64,000 bases of DNA from Arthrobacter sp. DNA4 (lineage in GTDB: Bacteria > Actinomycetota > Actinomycetes > Actinomycetales > Micrococcaceae): assembly GCF_024362385.1 (NCBI RefSeq), contig NZ_CP101466.1, positions 3,720,001 to 3,784,000 on the forward strand. Reading direction: 5' to 3'. Below the pieces are notes generated by a model. The model ran no database searches. It was not told the DNA's origin and saw only the letters and a list, made by a program, of their open reading frames with translations. Of the stretch, positions 7,406 through 16,249 are shown in pieces (the first letter of the stretch is position 1; each line of letters opens with the position of its first letter). Made by a program: the position numbers and the translations under genes.

Positions 7406-8521
7406 CTAATTCTGCTGCCGCCGCTTCCGCCCTGATGCCGCCAGTTGCTCCAGGACAGAAGCGGAGACATCCCAGTCCATGCAGGCGTCGGTGACGCTCT
7501 GGCCGTAGACCAGTTCCGCCCGTCCCGCGGCGTACTCATCAACGTCAAGGTTCTGGGCGCCGCCCACCAGGAAGCTTTCCAGCATCACACCGGCCACGGC
7601 CCGGGCCGCCGCGCCGCCTTCCTCAAGCTGGGCACCGATTTCCAGCGCCACCTCAGCCTGCCGGTGATGGCTCTTGCCACTGTTGGCGTGGCTCGCGTCA
7701 ACGATCAGGCGGGGGTTGAGCCCCTTGCCCGCCAGTTCGGTGGAGGCGCGTTCAACGTCGGCCGCTGAGTAGTTGGGTCCCTTCCGGCCGCCCCGGAGGA
7801 TCACGTGGGTGTCGGGGTTTCCGGCCGTTGCCACCAGCGCGGCCCGGCCTTCGCCGTCGATCCCCAGGAAGGCCTGGGCTGCCGCGGCGGCACCGCAGGC
7901 ATCGATGGCAACCTGCAGGCCGCCGTCGGTCCCGTTCTTGAAGCCAATGGGCATGGAGAGCCCGGAAGCCAGCTGGCGGTGGATCTGGCTCTCGGTGGTG
8001 CGGGCACCGATGGCTCCCCAGGAGATCAGGTCCGCCATGTACTGGGGGCTGATCGGCTCCAGGAATTCAGTGGCGGTGGGCAGGCCCAGCGCGGTGACCT
8101 GCTGCAGGAACTGCCTTGCGGTGCGCAGGCCGGTGACCATGTCGTGGCTGCCGTCCAGCCGGGGATCGTTGATCAGGCCCTTCCAGCCCACCGTGGTGCG
8201 CGGCTTCTCGAAGTAGGTCCGCATGACGATCAGCAGGTCTTCCTTGTGCTTCTCGGCCTGGCTGACCAGCCGGCGGGCGTACTCCAGCCCTGCCTTGGGG
8301 TCGTGGATGGAGCAGGGTCCCACGATGACCAGCAGGCGGTCGTCCACCCCGTCCATGATGGCGCGCACCTCGTCGCGTCCGCGTTCGACGACGGCGGCCT
8401 CCCGGTCGCCGAGCGGCAGTTTGGTGAGAAGCGCCGAAGGTGCCGGCAGCGCAGTGAATTCGCTGACGCGCAGGTTGGATGTGGACTTGGTGGCGGGGGC
8501 TGCTGCTGTTGCGGTGCTCAT
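7406..8521 (-). CDS. aroG: 3-deoxy-7-phosphoheptulonate (DAHP) synthase, class I
   Basis: First step of the shikimate pathway: phosphoenolpyruvate plus erythrose 4-phosphate to DAHP. The 371-residue protein has the class I (AroF/G/H) signatures: LVIVGPCSIHDPK, MRTYFEKPRTTVGWKGLINDPRLDGS, GARTTESQIHRQ, and IVDASHANSGKSH with a metal-binding His. EGGAAARAVAGVMLESFLVGG holds further active-site acids. The start is ATG 8521. The gene is monocistronic and is preceded by a 19-codon leader peptide with Trp, Tyr and Phe codons and by hairpins, suggesting attenuation by aromatic amino acids in addition to any allosteric feedback. Confidence 0.95.
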   Translation of the reverse strand: MSTATAAAPATKSTSNLRVSEFTALPAPSALLTKLPLGDREAAVVERGRDEVRAIMDGVDDRLLVIVGPCSIHDPKAGLEYARRLVSQAEKHKEDLLIVMRTYFEKPRTTVGWKGLINDPRLDGSHDMVTGLRTARQFLQQVTALGLPTATEFLEPISPQYMADLISWGAIGARTTESQIHRQLASGLSMPIGFKNGTDGGLQVAIDACGAAAAAQAFLGIDGEGRAALVATAGNPDTHVILRGGRKGPNYSAADVERASTELAGKGLNPRLIVDASHANSGKSHHRQAEVALEIGAQLEEGGAAARAVAGVMLESFLVGGAQNLDVDEYAAGRAELVYGQSVTDACMDWDVSASVLEQLAASGRKRRQQN

Positions 8522-8586
8522 GTTCAGGGTCCTGTTCCAGATGGGAAGCGGGCCCGGATTTCAGAACCCGCCGGAGAAACGGCGAA

Positions 8587-8668
8587 GGGCAGAGAATGAT
8601 CTCTGCCCTGTTGGCTCTGAAGGAAGTTGGATGCGTGTCAGTTAGACGCGGGCCCCTCCAGAGCCAAC
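8587..8668 (-). promoter_or_regulatory. Putative attenuator RNA structures upstream of DAHP synthase
   Basis: In the minus-strand transcript a 10-base segment GTTGGCTCTG (8668-8659, inside the leader peptide gene) can pair perfectly with CAGAGCCAAC (8619-8610). The leader stop codon lies in the loop. Right after the second arm a 9-bp hairpin (8608-8600 with 8595-8587) can form. A ribosome stalled at the aromatic codons or at the leader stop would change which stem forms. No U-tract follows, so the mechanism (termination or translation control) is open. Confidence 0.6.
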
Positions 8669-8697
8669 GAAAAATACGCATACCAACGGTTAGTCAT
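8638..8697 (-). CDS. Aromatic-amino-acid leader peptide of DAHP synthase
   Basis: A 19-residue peptide, MTNRWYAYFSLALEGPASN, starts at ATG 8697 and stops at 8638, 116 bases before the DAHP synthase start. Trp5, Tyr6, Tyr8 and Phe9 are clustered, exactly the end-products of the pathway, as expected of a ribosome-mediated attenuator. The proposed promoter puts transcription start on the A of the ATG, so it would be translated leaderless, which is common in Actinobacteria. The pairing segment overlaps the Ser-Leu-Ala-Leu codons. It is too short to be found by standard gene callers. The role is inferred from composition and position. Confidence 0.7.
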   Translation of the reverse strand: MTNRWYAYFSLALEGPASN

Positions 8698-8704
8698 GGA
8701 AGAG

Positions 8705-8733
8705 ACCATAAACCCGGCATATGGCGGCCGCAA
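8705..8733 (-). promoter_or_regulatory. Putative promoter of the DAHP synthase leader
   Basis: TTGCGG (8733-8728), a 17-base spacer and TATGGT (8710-8705), with seven bases to the A of the leader ATG at 8697, fit a sigma-70-type promoter giving a leaderless transcript. Confidence 0.5.
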
Positions 8734-8823
8734 AATCGGTTGCGTCACATTCCGTCCCAGGCCTGTTCGCGGCTCCGAACGCACAAGGCAAGGATCCGCG
8801 AACAACCCTGGGTTTGCCGCCGC

Positions 8824-9843
8824 CTACCCCAGGAGCTTGCGCAGGAACTGCAGCTGGCGGATCCAGTGGTGTTCCTGGCCGCCCTCATGGTTGTTGAACC
8901 GGTACACCTCAATGTCCTTCACGGCACCGGTGGCCGATGAGGCGTCGGTGCCAGTCGCGTAGGCGTTGTAGCTGGCGAACACCGTGGACGGCGGGCAGAT
9001 GTCGTCCATTTGCGCAGCCGAGTACAGCGCCGGCACCGTGGCCCAGCGGGCCAGGTTGACGCCGTCGAAATAGTTCAGGACGCTAAGTGCGGCGTCGTAG
9101 CGGTCCCGGTGCCGCGCCAGGAACTGGGCGATCTCCGGGTAGGGCCCGCGGGGAGTGATGTCGATGGCGCGGGGAAAGTCCTGCAGGAAGGGGACGTCGG
9201 GCAGCGCGGCGATGACGCCGTCGAGCCGTCCCGCAGTGAGCCCCGCCGTGGCCACCACCAGCCCGCCGCCCTGGCTGACACCGGCCAGCACCACTTTTGC
9301 AGGATCGACGGCGGGGTGGGCCTGGGCGGCCTCCACCGCGCGGAAGGCGTCCACGTAGACGCGGCGGTAGTAGTAGTCCTCCCGGCTGGTGATGCCCCTG
9401 GTCATGAGGCCCGCGTGCGCCACATCCCCGGCGGACGGGTGGGGATCCGCGGTGTCCCCCAGCGTGCCGCCGTACCCCTGGCCCCGGGTGTCCATGATGA
9501 AGTGTGCGTACCCGGCCTGCGCCCACCGGGTGTCCTGGTTGGCCAGGCCGCGGCCGCCGGAATAGCCAATGTAGTTCACCACCACCGGCAGCCGGACGCC
9601 TGCCTCCCGGTTGGCGGGAAGGTGCAGCCAGCCTTTGACGGGCGCGCCGCCAAAGCCGGAGAAGGTGACGTCGAAGGTATCGATCACCGTGAGGTAGTTA
9701 TCCACCGGTTCGAAGGTCGCGTCGAGTGGAAAGGTCCGCGCTTCGTCCAGGGTGGCGTCCCAGAAGGCAGCCAGGTCCCCGGGCGGTGTGACATCGGAGG
9801 TGTAGCTGCGGAGCGCGGCCAGGGGCAGGTCGAAGAGGGGCAT
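8824..9843 (-). CDS. Acetylxylan esterase / cephalosporin-C deacetylase family (CE7)
   Basis: A 339-residue alpha/beta hydrolase of carbohydrate esterase family 7, which removes acetyl groups from oligosaccharides. The nucleophile Ser190 lies in GVSQGGG. Probable acid and base are Asp in QMDDICPPSTVFASYN and His in NNHEGGQEHHW. VNYIGYSGG and MDTRGQG are typical of CE7. There is no signal peptide, so it acts on imported, acetylated sugars. It begins 55 bases after rhaB and is likely the last gene of the rhamnose operon, fitting deacetylation of pectin-derived oligosaccharides. Confidence 0.88.
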   Translation of the reverse strand: MPLFDLPLAALRSYTSDVTPPGDLAAFWDATLDEARTFPLDATFEPVDNYLTVIDTFDVTFSGFGGAPVKGWLHLPANREAGVRLPVVVNYIGYSGGRGLANQDTRWAQAGYAHFIMDTRGQGYGGTLGDTADPHPSAGDVAHAGLMTRGITSREDYYYRRVYVDAFRAVEAAQAHPAVDPAKVVLAGVSQGGGLVVATAGLTAGRLDGVIAALPDVPFLQDFPRAIDITPRGPYPEIAQFLARHRDRYDAALSVLNYFDGVNLARWATVPALYSAAQMDDICPPSTVFASYNAYATGTDASSATGAVKDIEVYRFNNHEGGQEHHWIRQLQFLRKLLG

Positions 9844-9898
9844 CGTTGTCCTGTTCTGTGTCGGTTGGTCCGCAGGCCCGCGGTGGAGTTCTCTATTT

Positions 9899-11377
9899 CT
9901 ACTGCATGGATCGGTGGCGCACGCTGATGAGTGGTTCAAAGCGCCGAAGGCTGGTTCCGGCGGCGATGATTCCGCGCAGGTGCGGCAGCCCGCCGGTGGC
10001 GGCCCCGGCAGCACGGGCCTGGACCAGGATGTTGCCCAGGGCGGTGGCTTCGACGGGTCCGGCCACCACCGGGCGCCCGGTGGCGTTGGCTGTGAGCTGG
10101 CACAGCAGGGTGTTCTGGGAACCCCCTCCCACCACGTGCACCACGTCCACTTCACGGTTGGCGAGGCGTTCCGCGGCGGTGATGGTCCTGGCGTATCCGG
10201 CGGCGAGGCTGTCCATGATGCAGCGGGTGATGGCCGCGGGATCATCGGCCAGGACCTCGCCGGTACGGCGGACCGCCGCGCGGATGCGCCCGGGCATGTT
10301 GTCCGGGGCAATGAAGTACGGGTCATCGGCATTGATCTGCGGCCCGCCGGCGGGGAGGGCCGCGGCGGCGGCGAGCAGGGCGGCCAGGTCGGGCTGGTAG
10401 CCTTCACCGGCCCAGGTGCGCTGGCATTCGCTCAGCAGCCAGAGGCCGCCGACGTTCCGCAGGTAGCGGATGGTGCCGTCCACGCCGCGCTCGTTGGTGA
10501 AGTTCGCCTCGCGGCTGGCCTCGGTGAGGACCGGGTGCTTGAGTTCCAGGCCCACCAGGGACCAGGTGCCGGAGGAGATGTACGCGAAGTTCTCCCCGCT
10601 GTCCCCGTCTGCCACAGCGGGGACGGCGGCGACGGCGGAGGCAGTGTCATGCGAGCCGACGGCCACCACGGGGGTTTCGGCAGGAAGCCCCACGGCCGCG
10701 GCTATGTCCGGCAGGAGCGTGCCCACCGTGTCGCCGGGCTGGATCAGCGGCGGGAACAGGTCCTTCCGCAGTCCCAGCGCCGCGAAGAATTCGGTGGCCC
10801 ATTCCCCGGCCACGGCGTCAAACAGGCCCGTGGTGGAGGCGTTGGTGGCCTCGGTCCGCCGCACTCCGGTGAGCAGGAACGCGATCAGGTCCGGGATCAG
10901 GAGGGCCTGCAGCCCGACCAAGTTCTTCTCGGTGGCCAGTTGGTAGATCGTGTTGAACTGCAGGAACTGCAGCCCCGTGGTTTGGTACAGCCGCGCCGGG
11001 TCCAGCTTGGCGTGGACGGGCGCGACGGCGGTCCTGCTGCGGTCGTCGCGGTAGCTGTACGGCTGCGCCACGAGTTTGCCCGCGCTGTCCACCAGGCCAT
11101 AGTCCACCGCCCAGGTGTCGATGCCAATGCTGCCGATCTTTTCGCCACGGGCTGCCGCCGCCGCAGCGGCCGCCCGCAGTCCCGCGAGCACCTCCGCGAA
11201 CAAGGCGTCGAAGTCCCAGCGGAGGCCGCCGTCGCGCTCCACCACGCCGTTGGGGAAGCGGTGGACGGTTTCCAGCGCCACCCCGTCCCGGGACACGCGG
11301 CCCAGGATCACGCGTCCCGAGGAAGCACCAATATCGACGGCGGCGAAAACGCCGCCGGTCGGCACGCCCGTGCTCAT
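9899..11377 (-). CDS. rhaB: Rhamnulokinase
   Basis: Phosphorylates L-rhamnulose to L-rhamnulose 1-phosphate. A 492-residue FGGY-family kinase: the N-terminal phosphate-binding loop is AAVDIGASSGRVILG, followed by GIDTWAVDYGL and the second-domain motifs ISSGTWSLVGLE and VHVVGGGSQNTLLCQLTA. GASSGR and TWAVDYGL are the rhamnulokinase variants of the family motifs. The start ATG overlaps the rhaEW stop as ATGA, so translation is coupled. It lies third from the last in the operon rhaM-rhaI-rhaEW-rhaB-CE7. Confidence 0.95.
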   Translation of the reverse strand: MSTGVPTGGVFAAVDIGASSGRVILGRVSRDGVALETVHRFPNGVVERDGGLRWDFDALFAEVLAGLRAAAAAAAARGEKIGSIGIDTWAVDYGLVDSAGKLVAQPYSYRDDRSRTAVAPVHAKLDPARLYQTTGLQFLQFNTIYQLATEKNLVGLQALLIPDLIAFLLTGVRRTEATNASTTGLFDAVAGEWATEFFAALGLRKDLFPPLIQPGDTVGTLLPDIAAAVGLPAETPVVAVGSHDTASAVAAVPAVADGDSGENFAYISSGTWSLVGLELKHPVLTEASREANFTNERGVDGTIRYLRNVGGLWLLSECQRTWAGEGYQPDLAALLAAAAALPAGGPQINADDPYFIAPDNMPGRIRAAVRRTGEVLADDPAAITRCIMDSLAAGYARTITAAERLANREVDVVHVVGGGSQNTLLCQLTANATGRPVVAGPVEATALGNILVQARAAGAATGGLPHLRGIIAAGTSLRRFEPLISVRHRSMQ

Positions 11378-13410
11378 CGCAGGAAGGCTGCGGCCACTCC
11401 GGCGTCCACGGGGATGTGCAGGCCGGTGGTGTGGGACAGTTCGTTGCTGGTGAGGACGGCGGCGGCATTGGCCACGTGCTCGGGCAGGACTTCGCGCTTG
11501 AGCAGCGTGCGCTGGGCGTAGTACTCGCCCAGCTTCTCCTCGTCCACGCCGTAGACCGCGGCACGTTTGGCGCCCCAGCCGCCGGCGAAGATCCCGGAGC
11601 CGCGGACCACGCCGTCGGGGTTGATGCCGTTGACGCGGATGCCGTGCTCGCCCAGTTCGGCCGCGAGCAGGCGCACCTGGTGGGCCTGGTCTGCCTTGGT
11701 GGCGGAGTAGGCGATGTTGTTGGGGCCGGCGAACACGGAGTTCTTGGAGGAGATGTAGATGATGTCCCCGCCCATGCCCTGGGCGATCATGACCTTCGCC
11801 GCGGCCTTCGCCACCAGGAAGGAGCCTTTGGCCATGACGTTGTGCTGCAGGTCCCAGTCCTTTTCGGTGGTTTCCAGCAGCGGCTTGGAGATGGACAGGC
11901 CGGCGTTGTTGACCACCAGGTCCACGCCGCCGAATGCCAGGACTGCCGCGTCGATGGCTGCGGACACCTGCGCCTCGTCGGTCACGTCCGCCTGGACACC
12001 GATGGCGACGTCGGCACCGCCCAGTTCCTCGGCGACCTTTTGTGCGTTCTCCAGGTTCAGGTCGGCAATGACGACGCACGCGCCGTCGGACGCCAACCGG
12101 GTGGCGATGGCCTTGCCGATGCCGGACGCCGCACCGGTGACCAGCGCGATGCGGGTGGCGTGGGACTTGGGCTTGGGCATCCGGGCCAGTTTGGCTTCCT
12201 CCAGTGCCCAGTACTCGATGCGGAATTTCTCGGATTCCTCGATCGGGGCGTAGGTGGAGATGGCCTCCGCGCCGCGCATGACGTTGATGGCGTTGATGTA
12301 GAACTCGCCGGCAACGCGGGCGGTCTGCTTGTTGGCGCCGAAGGAGAACATGCCCACGCCGGGGACCAGCACGATCGCCGGGTCCGCGCCGCGCAGCGCC
12401 GGGCTGCCGGCGTCGGCATGGCGGTCGTAGTACGCCTGGTAGTCCTCGCGGTAATCGGCATGCAGCTCGTGCAGCCGTGAGATCGAGTCCTCGATGGAGG
12501 CGTCCGCCGGCAGGTCCAGGATCAGCGGCTTGACCTTGGTGCGCAGGAAGTGGTCCGGGCAGGAGGTCCCCAGGCCGCCCAGCCGTGGGTGCTCCGCGGA
12601 CTCCAGGAAGTCAAGGACGACGGCGTCATCGCTGAAGTGCCCCAGCTGCGGCCTGTCCGTGGAGGCCAGGCCCCGGATCACCGGCGCCAGGGCTGCGGCC
12701 TTGGCGCGGCGTTCGGCCTCGGGCAGGGCAGCGTAACCGGGAAGCTTGTGCCCGAAGGGCTCGGCCTTCCCGTTCTCCGCGATGTATTTTTCGGCCTGGT
12801 CGATGATCCACAGCGAATTCTGCTCCGCTTCTTCGCTGGTGGTACCCCAGGCGGTGATGCCGTGGCCGCCCAGGATGGTGCCGATGGCCTGCGGGTTGGC
12901 GTCCTTGATCGCGGCGATGTCCAGGCCCAGCTGGAACCCGGGACGGCGCCAGGGCACCCAGACCACCTTGTCACCGAAGATCTTGGTGGTCAGCGCCTCG
13001 CCGTCCACCGCCGTCGCGATGGCGATGCCGGAGTCCGGGTGCAGGTGGTCAACGTGTGCGGCGTCCACCAGGCCGTGCATCGCCGTATCGATCGATGGCG
13101 CAGCCCCGCCTTTGCCGTGCAGGCAGTAATCGAACGCGGCCACCATCTCGTCCTCGCGCTCCACGCCCGGGTAGACATTCTTCAAAGCACTCAAACGGTC
13201 CAGCCGCAGCACCGCAAGGTTCCCGGCCTTCAGGGTGCCCAGATCACCGCCGGAACCCTTGACCCACAACAGCTGGACGTCCTCGCCCGTGACGGGGTCC
13301 TTTTCGGTGCCCTTGGCGGAGGTGTTGCCGCCGGCGAAGTTGGTGTTCCGCTTGTCCGCCCCAAGGCGGTTGGAACGGGCAATCAGGTCTTCCACAGTCT
13401 TGTTCGTCAT
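11374..13410 (-). CDS. rhaEW: Bifunctional rhamnulose-1-phosphate aldolase / L-lactaldehyde dehydrogenase
   Basis: A 678-residue fusion. The N-terminal class II aldolase part (about 20-400) has NTNFAGGNTSAKG, WVKGSGGDLG and the metal-binding AAHVDHLHPDS. The C-terminal short-chain dehydrogenase (about 418-678) has the nucleotide loop VTGAASGIGKAI, NNAG and the catalytic YSATK. In Bacillus and other Gram-positives such RhaEW proteins cleave rhamnulose 1-phosphate to dihydroxyacetone phosphate and L-lactaldehyde, then oxidise lactaldehyde to L-lactate. It is flanked by rhaI (7 bases) and rhaB (ATGA overlap). Confidence 0.93.
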   Translation of the reverse strand: MTNKTVEDLIARSNRLGADKRNTNFAGGNTSAKGTEKDPVTGEDVQLLWVKGSGGDLGTLKAGNLAVLRLDRLSALKNVYPGVEREDEMVAAFDYCLHGKGGAAPSIDTAMHGLVDAAHVDHLHPDSGIAIATAVDGEALTTKIFGDKVVWVPWRRPGFQLGLDIAAIKDANPQAIGTILGGHGITAWGTTSEEAEQNSLWIIDQAEKYIAENGKAEPFGHKLPGYAALPEAERRAKAAALAPVIRGLASTDRPQLGHFSDDAVVLDFLESAEHPRLGGLGTSCPDHFLRTKVKPLILDLPADASIEDSISRLHELHADYREDYQAYYDRHADAGSPALRGADPAIVLVPGVGMFSFGANKQTARVAGEFYINAINVMRGAEAISTYAPIEESEKFRIEYWALEEAKLARMPKPKSHATRIALVTGAASGIGKAIATRLASDGACVVIADLNLENAQKVAEELGGADVAIGVQADVTDEAQVSAAIDAAVLAFGGVDLVVNNAGLSISKPLLETTEKDWDLQHNVMAKGSFLVAKAAAKVMIAQGMGGDIIYISSKNSVFAGPNNIAYSATKADQAHQVRLLAAELGEHGIRVNGINPDGVVRGSGIFAGGWGAKRAAVYGVDEEKLGEYYAQRTLLKREVLPEHVANAAAVLTSNELSHTTGLHIPVDAGVAAAFLR

Positions 13411-13417
13411 AGCTGAA

Positions 13418-14584
13418 TCAGGCGCCCCATCCGGCTTGCTGGCCGCCCACGCGGTCCTCGTTGATCTGTTTCTGGTAACCGCTGGCCTTGAAGGCGGCCA
13501 TCGGGTCCGCGGGCAGGCCGCGGGATTCACGCCACCCGGCCAGGATGGGCCGGACGTCCGTGTAGAAGGCATCGTTGAAGATGCCGTTGGCGGCCAGGAC
13601 ATCGCCGGCTCGCTGCGCTTCACCCAGCGCCGCGGTGTCCACCAGCAGGGCACGCAGCGTCATTTCCTGGACATTGAGTACGGAGCGGATCTGGCCGGGG
13701 ATCTTCTCTTCCAGGTTGTGGCACTGGTCCAGCATCAGCGCCACGCCGGAGTCCTTGCCGTACCCGCCGCCCCGGATCACTTCGTGCATGATGCGGAACA
13801 GCTGGAACGGGTCGGCGGCACCCACGATCAGGTCGTCGTCGGCGTAGAAGCGGGAGTTGAAGTCGAAGGAACCCAGCTTGCCCAGGCGCAGCAGCTGCAT
13901 GACGATGAACTCGATGTTGGTGCCAGGGGCATGGTGGCCGGTGTCCAGGCAGACGAATGCCTTCTCCCCCAGGGCCAGGGTCTGGGCGTAGGAAGTGCCC
14001 CAGTCCGGCACATCGGTGTGATAGAACGCCGGCTCAAAGAACTTGTACTCCAGCACCAGGCGCTGCCCATCCCCCAGGGCCGCATAGATCTCCTGCAGCG
14101 ACTCGGACAGCCGGTCCTGGCGGCCGCGGATGTCATCCTGGCCCGGGTAGTTGGTGCCGTCCGCCAGCCAGATCTTGAGGTCCTGCGAACCCGTGGCGTG
14201 CATGATGTCGATGCACTCGAGGTGGTGGTCGATGGCCCGGCGCCGGACGGCCAGGTTGGAAGAGGTGAGTGACCCGAACTTGTACTCGTCGTCCTGGAAG
14301 GTGTTGGAGTTGATGGTGCCCAGCCCCACGCCCAGGCCGGCCGCGTACTCCTTCAGGGCGGAGTAGTCGTCCACCTTGTCCCACGGGATGTGCAGTGCCA
14401 CGGTGGGGGCCAGGCCGGTCAGCTCGTGGACCTTGGCGGCATCCGCCAGCTTTTCCTGGACTGTTCGCGGCGTGCCGGGAGTGCCGAACACCTTGAACCG
14501 CGTACCTGAATTTCCATAAGCCCACGAAGGGACCTCGATGGCAAGCTCCCCGAGCCTGCCCAGCGCCGTTGCTACGTCGTTCAT
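13418..14584 (-). CDS. rhaI: L-rhamnose isomerase
   Basis: Converts L-rhamnose to L-rhamnulose. The 388-residue TIM-barrel protein resembles the Pseudomonas-type RhaI rather than E. coli RhaA. Metal-site segments are visible: LEYKFFEPAFYHTDVPDW, VCLDTGHHAPGTNIE and GSFDFNSRFYADDD. It follows rhaM after a 132-base gap without a gene, containing GCAGGAC repeats, and has a GGAAAGAA site before the ATG. It is part of the LacI-controlled rhamnose operon. Confidence 0.93.
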   Translation of the reverse strand: MNDVATALGRLGELAIEVPSWAYGNSGTRFKVFGTPGTPRTVQEKLADAAKVHELTGLAPTVALHIPWDKVDDYSALKEYAAGLGVGLGTINSNTFQDDEYKFGSLTSSNLAVRRRAIDHHLECIDIMHATGSQDLKIWLADGTNYPGQDDIRGRQDRLSESLQEIYAALGDGQRLVLEYKFFEPAFYHTDVPDWGTSYAQTLALGEKAFVCLDTGHHAPGTNIEFIVMQLLRLGKLGSFDFNSRFYADDDLIVGAADPFQLFRIMHEVIRGGGYGKDSGVALMLDQCHNLEEKIPGQIRSVLNVQEMTLRALLVDTAALGEAQRAGDVLAANGIFNDAFYTDVRPILAGWRESRGLPADPMAAFKASGYQKQINEDRVGGQQAGWGA

Positions 14585-14716
14585 GTTGGTTCTTTCCGGT
14601 GTTGAGCGTCTGTCTGATGCGTTTGGTTGGTGCCCCGCTGCTGGAGCCTGCGTGCCGGCTGTTGCCTGCTGTTCCGGTGCCCCGGTGGTCCTGCGTCCTG
14701 CGTCCGGTCCTGCCCG

Positions 14717-15061
14717 TCAGCCTTCGGGGTGCTGCGCCGCCAGCTGGCTGTCCAGGTTGAAGACTTCCTCCAGCACCTGGAACCCTTCGTCGGGAGCCTG
14801 GCCGGAGTCCTCGAAAAGGGTTGCCATCTCAGCCTGCCAGCGGGCGTTCACGTCCGTCAGGGCCATGCGGGCACGGACGGCGTCAAAGTCGTCGCACTCC
14901 ACGTACCCCACCAGGAGTCCGTCTCCACCCAGGAACAGGGAGTAGTTGTGCCAGCCCGCCTCCTTGAGTGCGTTCAGCATTTCCGGCCACACTGCGGCAT
15001 GCCGGCGCCGGTATTCATCAATCAGCGCCGGCTGGACCGAGGAACGGAAACACACCCTCAT
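14717..15061 (-). CDS. rhaM: L-rhamnose mutarotase
   Basis: Interconverts the alpha and beta anomers of L-rhamnose, speeding entry into catabolism. A 114-residue dimeric alpha/beta-barrel-type protein with the family pattern YRRRHAAVWPEMLNALKEAGWHNYSLFL and a C-terminal LEEVFNLD; the His in RRHAAVWPE is the usual active-site residue. It is the first gene of the rhamnose operon, transcribed away from the LacI regulator across a shared promoter region with two operator copies. Confidence 0.93.
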   Translation of the reverse strand: MRVCFRSSVQPALIDEYRRRHAAVWPEMLNALKEAGWHNYSLFLGGDGLLVGYVECDDFDAVRARMALTDVNARWQAEMATLFEDSGQAPDEGFQVLEEVFNLDSQLAAQHPEG

Positions 15062-15091
15062 GTGGACACCCTTTCAAACTTCCCGAAGTTT

Positions 15092-15117
15092 TGAATCGTT
15101 TCATTGGTACGATTCAA
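15092..15117. promoter_or_regulatory. Two LacI-type operators between rhaM and the rha regulator
   Basis: TGAATCGTTTCA (15092-15103) and TTGGTACGATTCAA (15104-15117) are both near-palindromes with the central CG of LacI-family operators, lying head to tail in the divergent promoter. Together they also form a larger inverted repeat TTTGAATCGT/ACGATTCAAA. Similar sites recur at 22455, 23313 and 29896. Confidence 0.72.
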
Positions 15118-15213
15118 AGTACTCTTGGATTTGAGCAGGTGTCAAGCAATGGCAAAAACTTTTGATTTCCCGCGCGGAAGCTCCCGCGGCGGGAATGTCG
15201 GCACGGAGAATCG

Positions 15214-16236
15214 ATGAACCGCACAGCCAGTATCAAGGACGTGGCCACCCACGCGGGCGTGGCCGTGGGGACGGTATCCAATGTCCTCAACTATCCCGAC
15301 CGGGTGTCCGACCGGACCAGGGAACGAGTCCTGCGCTCCATCGACGAACTGGGATTTGTCCGCAACGATGCCGCCCGCCAACTCCGCGTTGGCCACAGCC
15401 GCACCATCGGACTCATTGTCCTGGACGTCGGCAACCCGTTCTTCACCTCCGTGGTCCGCGCGGCGGAGGACGCCGCAGCGCTGCAGGGAAGCGCCGTCCT
15501 GCTGGGCGACAGCGGCCACAACGCCGGCCGGGAGGCGAACTACATCGACCTCTTCCAGGAGCAGCGCGTGCAGGGCCTGCTCATCTCGCCGGTAGGCGAT
15601 GTAACGGAAAGGCTGGACCTCCTCCGCGAGCGCGGCGTGCCAACGGTCCTGGTGGACCGGCTGGCTGACGAGTCCAAGTTCAGCTCGGTTGCCGTGGATG
15701 ACGACGCCGGCGGGTACCTGGCTGCCCGGCACCTGCTGGACACTGGCCGCCGTCGGCTGGCTTTCGTTGGCGGCCCTACGTCCATCCGGCAGGTCGCGGA
15801 CCGGCTCCAGGGGGCCCAGCGGGCCGTGAAGGAGGAGCCGGATGCCAGCCTCGAGGTGCTGGATTCGGAAGGGCAGACCGTCCTGGCTGGGCGCAGCGTG
15901 GGCGACATGCTGGTGGAGCGTGGGCGGGCTGAACTGCCCGAGGGGATTTTCTGCGCCAACGACCTCCTGGCCTTGGGCGTCATGCAGTCGCTCACCATGA
16001 CGCATACGTTCCGGATCCCCGAGGACGTGGCGTTGATTGGCTATGACGACATCGACTTTGCCGTCTCCGCGGTGGTTCCCCTGTCCTCCATCCGCCAGCC
16101 CACCCAGCTGCTGGGCCGGACGGCCATCGAACTGCTGTCCGAAGAGGTGGAGTCCCAGAATCCCGTCCACCGGTCTGTTGTGTTCACGCCGGAGCTGGTG
16201 GTCCGCCAGAGCACGGCCGCGCCGGCCGCCGGCTGA
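15214..16236 (+). CDS. LacI-family regulator of rhamnose genes
   Basis: A 340-residue LacI/GalR repressor: helix-turn-helix at residues 7-27 (IKDVATHAGVAVGTVSNVLNYPD), hinge around NDAARQLRVGHS, then a periplasmic-binding-protein-like sugar-sensing domain (IGLIVLDVGNPFFTSVVRAAEDAA to LIGYDDIDFAVSAVVPLSSIRQP). It is divergent from the rha operon over two operators, so it probably represses both and is relieved by rhamnose or a derivative. The recurrence of TGAAWCGWTWCA-like sites at three other promoters suggests it also controls transport genes. Effector identity is inferred. Confidence 0.9.
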   Translation: MNRTASIKDVATHAGVAVGTVSNVLNYPDRVSDRTRERVLRSIDELGFVRNDAARQLRVGHSRTIGLIVLDVGNPFFTSVVRAAEDAAALQGSAVLLGDSGHNAGREANYIDLFQEQRVQGLLISPVGDVTERLDLLRERGVPTVLVDRLADESKFSSVAVDDDAGGYLAARHLLDTGRRRLAFVGGPTSIRQVADRLQGAQRAVKEEPDASLEVLDSEGQTVLAGRSVGDMLVERGRAELPEGIFCANDLLALGVMQSLTMTHTFRIPEDVALIGYDDIDFAVSAVVPLSSIRQPTQLLGRTAIELLSEEVESQNPVHRSVVFTPELVVRQSTAAPAAG

Positions 16237-16249
16237 TCAGCCGGGCGCT

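Noticed and set aside
8067..8681. 204-residue ORF starting MRIFRWLWRGP over the DAHP synthase start, considered as an alternative leader
   Set aside because: It has Trp codons, but it runs far into aroG in another frame with no stop, unlike an attenuation leader; the 19-codon ORF at 8697 has a short length, stop and structure that fit.
9914..11521. 535-residue plus-strand ORF opposite rhaB
   Set aside because: Composition is Gly/Gln/His-rich shadow sequence with no domain; the opposite strand encodes rhamnulokinase motifs.
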